From Bacteroidota bacterium (lineage in GTDB: Bacteria; Bacteroidota; Bacteroidia; Chitinophagales; Chitinophagaceae): a stretch of 5,028 nucleotides of DNA. Location of the stretch: contig JAEZDR010000025.1 of NCBI GenBank assembly GCA_023433265.1, forward strand, positions 1 to 5,028, in the 5' to 3' direction. A program made the translations under genes and the position numbers. Below are positions 1-5,028 of this stretch, in pieces. The notes beneath the pieces were generated by a model that did not search any database, had not been told where the DNA came from, and was given only the letters and a program-made list of their open reading frames with translations. Numbering within the stretch: the first letter of the stretch is position 1; every line of letters starts with the position of its first letter.

Positions 1-18
1 CTTGCCACACTCTTGCTT

Positions 19-51
19 CGGACTAGCCTCGGACTTGCCTCGGACTTGCCC
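19..51. repeat. 11-bp tandem repeat, three units
   Basis: Three adjacent 11-bp units are present: CGGACTAGCCT (19-29), CGGACTTGCCT (30-40) and CGGACTTGCCC (41-51). They differ by one base each from the middle unit. The core CTTGCC also occurs at 1-6 and 139-144. The last unit runs into the 5' arm of the hairpin at 50-76. The unit length is not a multiple of three and no gene spans it, so this looks like non-coding slippage-type repetition. Confidence 0.8.
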
Positions 52-76
52 CCCAAAAACGGGTTGTTTTTGGGGG
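50..76. repeat. Perfect 11-bp inverted repeat (stem-loop)
   Basis: CCCCCAAAAAC at 50-60 is exactly complementary to GTTTTTGGGGG at 66-76, leaving the 5-nt loop GGGTT. The hairpin is strong, with six G-C and five A-T pairs. No T-tract follows on either strand, so it is not a canonical intrinsic terminator. It could still end transcription of a gene lying left of the window or protect an mRNA 3' end. The structure is read directly from the sequence; a function is not supported. Confidence 0.7.
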
Positions 77-99
77 TGATGGAGAAGGTGTGCTCCGGT

Positions 100-124
100 G
101 AATAGTGAATGGGGAATAGTGAAT
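100..124. repeat. Two direct copies of GAATAGTGAAT
   Basis: The 11-mer GAATAGTGAAT occurs at 100-110 and 114-124, separated by GGG. Each copy is internally repetitive, with GAAT at both ends. It is followed by a tandem heptamer TGTACTT at 128-134 and 135-141. No coding role is apparent. Confidence 0.75.
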
Positions 125-212
125 AGGTGTACTTTGTACTTGCCTAAATAAGGTTGACTTTCTTAATTGTTACTATTATGGTTTTCTTTTCGCTCCATCC
201 TGGCGCTCTCTT

Positions 213-258
213 CCTTCCTGTCTATGTACTAATATCTATGTACTAATATCTATGTGCT
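213..258. repeat. TCTATGTACTAATA tandem array, left copy of a 33-bp direct repeat
   Basis: Two identical 14-bp units TCTATGTACTAATA occupy 221-234 and 235-248, and a partial variant unit TCTATGTGCT follows at 249-258. Positions 213-245 also match 320-352 at an offset of 107 bp with a single mismatch (233 versus 340), so the array and its CCTTCCTG lead-in are repeated further downstream. It is non-coding. Confidence 0.85.
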
Positions 259-319
259 CCTTCGGCCTCGCCTCTCCTGCGTCGAGGTTTCGCTCAGATG
301 ACGGGCAAAGATTAACTTC

Positions 320-359
320 CCTTCCTGTCTATGTACTAAAATCTATGTACTATGTACTA
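320..359. repeat. Right copy of the 33-bp direct repeat plus TGTACTA heptamers
   Basis: Positions 320-352 repeat 213-245 with one mismatch. The copy ends in the tandem heptamer TGTACTA (346-352 and 353-359). The repeat ends about 75 bp before the start codon of the metallohydrolase gene, so it lies upstream of the likely promoter rather than inside the transcript. Confidence 0.85.
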
Positions 360-420
360 TTGAGAAACTCCTCTTTACGCATAATCTTCTAATATATTTC
401 TACAGATAACGTAAGGCTTT

Positions 421-428
421 TACATTTG
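421..428 (+). promoter_or_regulatory. Candidate Bacteroidota -7 promoter element TACATTTG
   Basis: TACATTTG matches the Bacteroidota -7 consensus TAnnTTTG exactly. The upstream element is weak: TTTC at 397-400 with 20 nt between, where TTTG/TTG would be expected. If used, transcription would begin only a few bases before the ATG at 437, giving an almost leaderless mRNA. That fits the absence of a Shine-Dalgarno sequence close to the start. A second, poorer match, TATATTTC at 393-400, would give a leader of about 30 nt. The motif match is seen; its use is inferred. Confidence 0.4.
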
Positions 429-436
429 ATGCATCC

Positions 437-1273
437 ATGTCATTATTCTTTGCTTCGCTTAATTCCGGCAGTAATGGTAATTGCTACTATGTAGGCAACC
501 AGCAGGATGCCATATTGGTAGATGCCGGTATTTCATGCAGGGAAACAGTTAAGCGGATGGCGAAGCTGGGTCTGTCTATGGAAAGGGTCCGTGCGGTCTT
601 TATCTCGCACGAGCATAGCGATCACATCAATGGCCTCGAGGTGCTCAGCAAAAAATACAGCCTGCCTGTTTTTATCACACCGCGCACGCTTAAGGCAAGC
701 AGGTTGCAACTCTTGCAAAGCCAGGTGCACAATTTTTCTGCAGAAGAAACCATCCGCTTCGGGGAACTACAGGTTTCAGCTTTCAAAAAGTTTCACGATG
801 CCAGCGATCCATACAGCTTCACGGTATCAACTGCCAATACTACTGTGGGCATCTTCACCGATTTAGGACGGGTGTGCGATGCACTACTTGAAAACTTCCG
901 CAAGTGTGATGCTGCTTTCCTTGAATCTAATTATGATGAGGATATGTTGTTTAATGGAAATTATCCTCTCCATTTAAAAAAGCGCATCAGCGATGGTTTC
1001 GGCCATCTATCCAATTCCCAGGCTTTGTCTGTTTTCCTGGAGCATAGGTCTCACCATCTGCAATATTTACTGTTGTCGCACCTGTCAAAAAACAACAACA
1101 AACCTGAGTTGGCCTTAGAGCTCTTCAATAAATATGCAGGGAGTACACAAATTGCAGTGGCTTCCAGGTTCGTAGAATCTCCCGTTTACGAAGTGTGTGG
1201 CAAAGGCAGTTCACAACCGCTGCCAAAACCTGCCGCAAAACCGCTTTCCGTAAGTCAGCTCTCAATGTTTTGA
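437..1273 (+). CDS. Metallo-beta-lactamase-fold hydrolase, YycJ/WalJ type
   Basis: A complete 278-residue protein that begins with the family's usual SLNSGSNGNCYYV-like strand. It has the metal-binding signature H58-E-H60-S-D62-H63, with later candidate ligands H120 (KFHDA), D142 (TDLG), H190 (GHLSN) and H215 (LLLSHLSKNNN). This set and the length fit the cytoplasmic YycJ/WalJ branch of the metallo-beta-lactamase superfamily. Members are di-metal hydrolases, and Bacillus YycJ has been linked to DNA exonuclease activity and mismatch repair (from memory). Nucleic-acid hydrolysis is therefore the best guess, but the substrate is not provable here. After the fold, residues about 255-273 form a Pro/Ala/Lys-rich linker ending in QLSMF (274-278), which resembles a sliding-clamp-binding motif. 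The ATG at 437 is chosen because the conserved N-terminus starts there; the ATG at 429 is out of frame. No clear Shine-Dalgarno site is present. The 3' end overlaps the convergent nnr gene by 19 bp. Confidence 0.92.
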   Translation: MSLFFASLNSGSNGNCYYVGNQQDAILVDAGISCRETVKRMAKLGLSMERVRAVFISHEHSDHINGLEVLSKKYSLPVFITPRTLKASRLQLLQSQVHNFSAEETIRFGELQVSAFKKFHDASDPYSFTVSTANTTVGIFTDLGRVCDALLENFRKCDAAFLESNYDEDMLFNGNYPLHLKKRISDGFGHLSNSQALSVFLEHRSHHLQYLLLSHLSKNNNKPELALELFNKYAGSTQIAVASRFVESPVYEVCGKGSSQPLPKPAAKPLSVSQLSMF

Positions 1274-2775
1274 CCGTCAAAGGTCATTGCGTCGCGCAGG
1301 TACCTGAAGGCATCGCCTAAGCGCTCAATCAGATCCGAGGCGAGCAGCGACTCTTCAGACTGTTGTTCCAGGCATAAATCGCCCGCAAGGCCGTGTAGGT
1401 ATACACCCAGCAGCGCAGCATCAAGGCCGCTGTAATGTTGCGCTCTTAAGGCCGTTAAAATACCGGTAAGCACATCGCCCGATCCTCCCTTTGCAAGGCC
1501 TGGATTGCCGGTTGTATTGAAGTATCCCTTTCCCTGATAAGCTATCAGCGTATGGTGTCCCTTTAGTATGATTACCAATGGCAGTTGCTGCGATATGGAT
1601 AGTGCCAGCCTGATACGTTCAAACTCATCATTAGATTCTCCAAACAATCGTTCAAACTCCTTTGGGTGTGGGGTGATAATCGTATCCGCATTCAGGTTAT
1701 TAACGGTGCCGGGCAATGAAGCCATCGTATTCAACCCATCTGCATCTACTACAAGCGGACAAGTAGCATTGGTTACTACAGATATGATCATCCTTTTTGT
1801 AGTAGCGTCGCTACCTAAACCAGGGCCGATTCCTATGGCATTGTAACGTTCAAGATCGGAGAATTGCTTAAGCTCGTTGCACACTGCCATCGCTTCAGGC
1901 ACCACGGTGTTGATGGTAGTGAAATTGCATTCCGGTACGCAACAGGTAAGCAAACCAACACCCGAGCGCAGGCAGGCTTTCGCACAAAGAAGGGCAGCTC
2001 CCATCTTTTCTTTCGATCCTGCTACCACCAGCGCATGGCCATGGTCGCCTTTATGACTAAATGTGTTTCGTTTCTTCAATAAGGCTTTTACCTTTTGATG
2101 GCTGAGTAGCTGCAACTGTGTGTCAACCGTGTTCAGGTATTCACTGTCAAGCCCTATCGGCAGTATATGAACCTGCCCGAAGTGCGATGCGTTTTCCCTC
2201 ACCATAAAGCAAAGCTTCATTGCCTCGAAGGTGAGGGTATAGTCTGCCCTGATCACCGCATCCTTGTCTGATGTCTTATCAAGGAACATTCCTGATGGAA
2301 CATCAACCGCAATAACGGTAGGCCGACTATCATTGATATGCCGGATTAGTTGTTTGGGCAGTGCTTCAACTTCCCTGTTTAAGCCTGTACCATACAGGCA
2401 ATCAATCACAACGTCTGTCTCGTTAATAGGAGGGAAGAACTCCGGCGCTTGTATGTAGCTGATGTTCGTAGTATGGGGAACCAGCCGGGTTAGGTTAGCC
2501 TTAAAACAACGCGAGCCTTCATTGCCCATTTCAAGGATGTAGGTATGCACATTAGCGCCTTGCTCTATCAGCATGCGGGCAATAACAAGCCCGTCACCAC
2601 CATTATTTCCTTTGCCGCAGAATATTTTTATAGGCTTGTAGTGAAACTCGTTGCTGGTGAGCCAGTTTACGCAGGCCGTGGCAGCATTTTCCATAAGCTG
2701 CAGGAAGGAAGTTTTCTTCACCTCCACCGTATGTTCATCCCACTCCCTTAACTGGTTGCCGGATAATAATTTCAT
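1255..2775 (-). CDS. nnr: Bifunctional NAD(P)H-hydrate epimerase / ADP-dependent NAD(P)H-hydrate dehydratase
   Basis: This 506-residue cytoplasmic enzyme repairs NAD(P)H damaged by hydration. The N-terminal YjeF_N domain (about 1-215) interconverts R and S hydrates. The C-terminal ribokinase-like domain (about 225-500) dehydrates the S form using ADP. Epimerase motifs are CGKGNNGGDG (53-62), DCLYGTG (125-131) and VDVPSG (157-162). Dehydratase motifs are HKGDHGHALVVAGS (241-254), GIGPGLG (315-321), VDADGLN (343-349), TPHPKEFERLFG (368-379), ILKGHHTLI (403-411) and NPGLAKGGSGDVLTG (424-438) with the probable catalytic D434. Length and domain order match the usual fused enzyme, with no sign of damage. 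The ATG at 2775 gives the typical MKLLSGNQLREWD start; no Shine-Dalgarno site is evident. It lies 61 bp downstream of the serine hydrolase gene on the same strand, so co-transcription is possible. Its last codons (NIES-stop) overlap the convergent metallohydrolase gene. Confidence 0.96.
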   Translation of the reverse strand: MKLLSGNQLREWDEHTVEVKKTSFLQLMENAATACVNWLTSNEFHYKPIKIFCGKGNNGGDGLVIARMLIEQGANVHTYILEMGNEGSRCFKANLTRLVPHTTNISYIQAPEFFPPINETDVVIDCLYGTGLNREVEALPKQLIRHINDSRPTVIAVDVPSGMFLDKTSDKDAVIRADYTLTFEAMKLCFMVRENASHFGQVHILPIGLDSEYLNTVDTQLQLLSHQKVKALLKKRNTFSHKGDHGHALVVAGSKEKMGAALLCAKACLRSGVGLLTCCVPECNFTTINTVVPEAMAVCNELKQFSDLERYNAIGIGPGLGSDATTKRMIISVVTNATCPLVVDADGLNTMASLPGTVNNLNADTIITPHPKEFERLFGESNDEFERIRLALSISQQLPLVIILKGHHTLIAYQGKGYFNTTGNPGLAKGGSGDVLTGILTALRAQHYSGLDAALLGVYLHGLAGDLCLEQQSEESLLASDLIERLGDAFRYLRDAMTFDGQNIES

Positions 2776-2836
2776 GGTAGTTTAATAAACAGTCGGTTGG
2801 TTCAGGAAATTAGTTGCAGGGCTAAGATAAGAATAA

Positions 2837-4000
2837 CTATTCTGAGTCTTCGTCCTCATCTTTATTTCCTGTAATAGCCGAAGCAATGTGTTTGCTTTTA
2901 TAGATTGCTGTGTTATACTTATTTCCCAACACGATTACTGTTGTAGTGTCCTGTATAAACCTGGCAAAGGCTGCATTGGTACCATGCCACTTACCATTGT
3001 GGTAAACCAATGTATCGCTTTTGTCTATCAGAAGTCGCCAACCCAGGCCATAGTTGTGTTTACTCCTTGTTTCAAAACTTGTGGGCGTAAACGCTTTTTC
3101 CAGCGTTTGTTTTGTTACAAAGTTTTCCATGTACAAGGCTTTATCCCACTCAAACAGGTCTCTTACCGTACTGTAAATATTTTTATCTCCGTAGGTGCAG
3201 TCCATCTTGTCCATAGGATAAGCTCTCCAGTTGCCTGCATAGGTAGGCACATAGGAAGCTACATCCCTGGAGGAGAATACATAGGTATGTTCAAGCCCAA
3301 GGGGCATAAAAACAGAATCTCTCATATACTGCGGAAACGACATTCCCGTAACCCGCTCAATGATGGAAGCCAGCAATACGTAGTTGGTATTACAATATTG
3401 AAAGCGTTTGTTGGGTAAGTAGGATGCTGATGGCTTTGACCGGATCATGTAATTGATAACATCCTCGTTTGTGAAGCGCGCCGTAGGCCTGCCTACCTTC
3501 TCCATAAAGTAGAGGTAGTTAGGTAAACCGCTCCTGTGGCATAGGAGCATACGAATGGTTACGCCCTTATAAGGCATACGCGGAAAGTACTGTTGTATGG
3601 TATTATCAAGGCTGAGGCGGTTTTCCTCTGCCAGTTTCATAATAGTAGTGCCGGTGAATGTTTTGGAAACCGATGCTACATGAAAGCTTGTTTCGGCTGT
3701 TATCGGTTCTTTTGTTCTTGGGTTAGTGATGCCTTTGTAATCTTCCAGTAGCACTACTCCGTTTTTGGCTACAAGCACTGCACCGTTAAATCCGCGGCGT
3801 ACAAGCAGCTTCTCGTAGGCGGCCTTCACTTCCTCGCTGTATTCGGTAATTTTTTCTTCAGGTAGATTATTAAAGTCGAAATCGCTTTCTTGGGGCATTA
3901 CGGGAGCGTCGGAGCCAATTCGCTCCCCCTCGTGGGAGGAAGATTTACAGTCGCAGAAAACTACGAACCCCATCAAAACCAAAAGTTTAAGCACTCTCAT
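2837..4000 (-). CDS. Secreted class C beta-lactamase-like serine hydrolase
   Basis: This 387-residue protein of the beta-lactamase/transpeptidase-like family (Pfam Beta-lactamase, PF00144) has the three expected active-site motifs in order: S110-V-S-K113 (SxxK, nucleophile Ser and general-base Lys), Y202-C-N204 (YxN) and H334-N-G336, the HxG variant of KTG. HxG is common in D-aminopeptidase/esterase-like members, so peptide or ester hydrolysis at the envelope is more likely than antibiotic resistance; the substrate is unknown. The N-terminus MRVLKLLVLMGFVVFCDCKSS is a short positive start, a hydrophobic stretch and a Cys, which suggests export and perhaps lipidation at C18, though neither C16 nor C18 has a canonical lipobox. 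A linker (about 20-60) and an acidic tail (DEDEDSE) flank the catalytic domain. The ATG at 4000 is preferred because it gives a compact signal peptide. An in-frame TTG at 4024 would add eight residues. Confidence 0.92.
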   Translation of the reverse strand: MRVLKLLVLMGFVVFCDCKSSSHEGERIGSDAPVMPQESDFDFNNLPEEKITEYSEEVKAAYEKLLVRRGFNGAVLVAKNGVVLLEDYKGITNPRTKEPITAETSFHVASVSKTFTGTTIMKLAEENRLSLDNTIQQYFPRMPYKGVTIRMLLCHRSGLPNYLYFMEKVGRPTARFTNEDVINYMIRSKPSASYLPNKRFQYCNTNYVLLASIIERVTGMSFPQYMRDSVFMPLGLEHTYVFSSRDVASYVPTYAGNWRAYPMDKMDCTYGDKNIYSTVRDLFEWDKALYMENFVTKQTLEKAFTPTSFETRSKHNYGLGWRLLIDKSDTLVYHNGKWHGTNAAFARFIQDTTTVIVLGNKYNTAIYKSKHIASAITGNKDEDEDSE

Positions 4001-4086
4001 ATCCACTCTTAACAAAATAAACAATCCATCTACTAATAGCGCGCTAACAGTTATCCACTTCTTACCTTTAAATCTTAATAACTCCC
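4001..4086. promoter_or_regulatory. Divergent intergenic spacer with central 10-bp palindrome and weak promoter motif
   Basis: This 86-bp spacer separates the start of the leftward serine hydrolase from that of the rightward GlmU-like gene, so it should contain promoters for both. Near its centre is the perfect palindrome TAGCGCGCTA (4037-4046), a possible dimeric-regulator site. TACCTTTA at 4063-4070 matches seven of eight positions counted in TAnnTTTG on the + strand, but has no TTG about 20 nt upstream. TATCCACTTCTTA (4052-4064) nearly repeats TATCCACTCTTA (4000-4011). No convincing promoter is visible for the leftward gene. Regulation is inferred from position only. Confidence 0.35.
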
Positions 4087-5028
4087 ATGCCTGTTGTACT
4101 CTTCGACAACCGTTATCGCAATTCCTTACGTCCCTTTACCTATAATCATGCCATTGGAGATATCCGGTTGGGTATCTACACATTGCAGGAATGGTGGCAA
4201 TTGCAGAGCGACCATACTGTATACCTTGAAACGGAAGATTACCTGAAAGCCAAGTACACCAGGCCTCCCGCAGGGTATCACATCTTTATTGATGCATCCG
4301 TGATTGCTGATCAGGAACTTACTCAACGCATTTTGCAATTGAAACAAGACACTGCACTTGCAGATGACGCGGGCATTATAGCAGCGCACATCCATTCAAG
4401 CGCCGCTGATAGCATGTCGAAAGGGATCTTAGATATAAATATTACTAAGCTACCTGCTGTTGATCGTTTACTACATCCCTGGCAACTTTTTCTATGGAAC
4501 AAACAAGTGCTTACACAACAATTTGAATGGTTAATGAAGCACAGGCAAAACAACCGTTTTCTTCCTGCTTCTGTTAGATTAACCGGCCCGCAGGATAACC
4601 TCCTAATAGAAGAAGGTGCCGTAGTGGAGCACGCTTATATCAATACAACCGAAGGGCCTGTGTACATTGCCAAAGGAACACTCATCATGGACAGTGCGAG
4701 CATCAGGGGCCCTTTTACCCTTTGTGAAGGATCAGTAATTAAGATGGGTGCTAAGATTTATGGAGCAACTACTATTGGCCCGGGCTGCACCATTGGTGGT
4801 GAGGTGAAGAACAGTATTTTCCAGGGCTATTCAAACAAAGCCCATGACGGCTACATTGGCGACTCGGTAATAGGTTCATGGTGCAACCTTGGTGCCGGTA
4901 CCAGTAACAGCAACGTAAAAAACACAGCGAACATTGTGAGTATCTGGAACGACGATGCCGGTAAGCCGCAGCCTATCGGCAATAAAGCCGGGGTGATAAT
5001 GGGCGACTACACACGTACCGCCATTAAC
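4087..5028 (+). CDS. GlmU-like sugar nucleotidyltransferase/acetyltransferase, Bacteroidota type (3' truncated by window)
   Basis: The open frame runs from the ATG at 4087 to the window edge without a stop (314 codons seen; relatives are roughly 390-400 residues from memory). An in-frame TAA at 4069 rules out a longer start. It resembles the Bacteroidota GlmU-replacing family (TIGR03991-like), proposed to acetylate glucosamine-1-phosphate and then form UDP-GlcNAc for peptidoglycan and lipid A. The N-terminal domain (about 1-160) opens VVLFDNRYRNSLRPFT and contains HPWQLF (130-135), but lacks the classical G-x-G-T-R uridylyltransferase signature. Residues about 165-314 form a left-handed beta-helix of hexapeptide repeats, including IGPGCTIGG and VIGSWCNLGAGT. 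By my hand alignment, E. coli GlmU acetyltransferase residues K351, H363, Y366 and N377 correspond to K241, H253, Y256 and N267. The acetyltransferase half thus looks intact; the nucleotidyltransferase half is divergent. It is divergently arranged from the serine hydrolase. Confidence 0.9.
   Translation, partial: MPVVLFDNRYRNSLRPFTYNHAIGDIRLGIYTLQEWWQLQSDHTVYLETEDYLKAKYTRPPAGYHIFIDASVIADQELTQRILQLKQDTALADDAGIIAAHIHSSAADSMSKGILDINITKLPAVDRLLHPWQLFLWNKQVLTQQFEWLMKHRQNNRFLPASVRLTGPQDNLLIEEGAVVEHAYINTTEGPVYIAKGTLIMDSASIRGPFTLCEGSVIKMGAKIYGATTIGPGCTIGGEVKNSIFQGYSNKAHDGYIGDSVIGSWCNLGAGTSNSNVKNTANIVSIWNDDAGKPQPIGNKAGVIMGDYTRTAIN

Larger units (their letters stand above)
1..436. other. Repeat-rich intergenic region without a supported gene
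   Basis: No reading frame here looks like a protein gene. The longest opening at the left edge, in frame 1, runs only to a TAG at 103-105 and is built mostly from an 11-bp tandem repeat and a hairpin. The region holds several kinds of short repeat: an 11-bp triplet, a perfect hairpin, GAATAGTGAAT copies, and TGTACT-containing tandem arrays. The last part (about 360-436) is A/T-rich and probably carries the promoter of the downstream metallohydrolase gene. The hexamer TGTACT occurs seven times between 128 and 358. Nothing resembling a tRNA, riboswitch or CRISPR array was seen. Confidence 0.75.

Noticed and set aside
50..76. Intrinsic terminator
   Set aside because: The stem is strong, but no T-tract follows it on either strand, so it is listed only as an inverted repeat.
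1..105. 3' end of a protein gene entering from the left (frame 1 open to TAG at 103-105)
   Set aside because: The frame consists largely of the 11-bp tandem repeat and the hairpin and gives a low-complexity peptide; nothing supports it as coding.
213..359. CRISPR array
   Set aside because: The repeats are tandem or two copies 107 bp apart; there are no regularly spaced unique spacers and no cas genes.
522..866. 114-codon + strand frame inside the metallohydrolase gene
   Set aside because: It is an alternative frame of a gene with clear HxHxDH and other conserved motifs; its own translation has no family character.
2888..3418. 176-codon open frame on the + strand, antisense to the serine hydrolase
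   Set aside because: It lies wholly inside a gene with intact family motifs on the other strand, and its translation is Cys/Ile/Val-rich with no recognisable domain. It is a shadow frame.
4051..4059. DnaA box (TTATCCACT, eight of nine bases of TTATCCACA)
   Set aside because: It is a single imperfect match with no cluster, no AT-rich unwinding region and no dnaA or dnaN nearby, so an origin is not supported.
4126..4553. Two overlapping leftward open frames (4126-4395 and 4323-4553)
   Set aside because: Both are antisense to the rightward GlmU-like gene, whose protein has clear conserved motifs; the leftward translations show none.

Overview
The window looks like a chromosomal segment of a Bacteroidota bacterium, probably of the Chitinophagaceae type. 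Three things suggest this: a GlmU-like protein of the divergent, mainly Bacteroidota family; start regions without good Shine-Dalgarno sequences but with a Bacteroidota-type TAnnTTTG promoter element; and an A/T-rich, repeat-laden intergenic region. The family assignment is inference from recognisable protein motifs and was not checked by a search.

Layout: positions 1-436 hold no convincing gene, only short repeats and one perfect hairpin. Next come a metallo-beta-lactamase-fold hydrolase of the YycJ/WalJ type (437-1273, +), a full-length bifunctional NAD(P)H-hydrate repair enzyme (1255-2775, -), a secreted class C beta-lactamase-like serine hydrolase (2837-4000, -), and a GlmU-like UDP-GlcNAc synthesis protein (4087 to the window edge, +, truncated by the window).

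The first two genes converge and overlap by 19 bp at their 3' ends. The serine hydrolase and hydrate-repair genes are co-directional with a 61-bp gap and may be co-transcribed. The serine hydrolase and GlmU-like genes diverge from an 86-bp spacer that contains a perfect 10-bp palindrome.

The genes do not form an obvious single pathway. They cover probable DNA maintenance, metabolite repair, an envelope hydrolase and cell-wall precursor synthesis. No CRISPR array, mobile element, tRNA or rRNA was seen, and I found no evidence of a new multi-gene system. The most interesting detail is the C-terminus of the metallohydrolase, QLSMF, which resembles a sliding-clamp-binding motif. It is encoded entirely within the overlap with the convergent gene.
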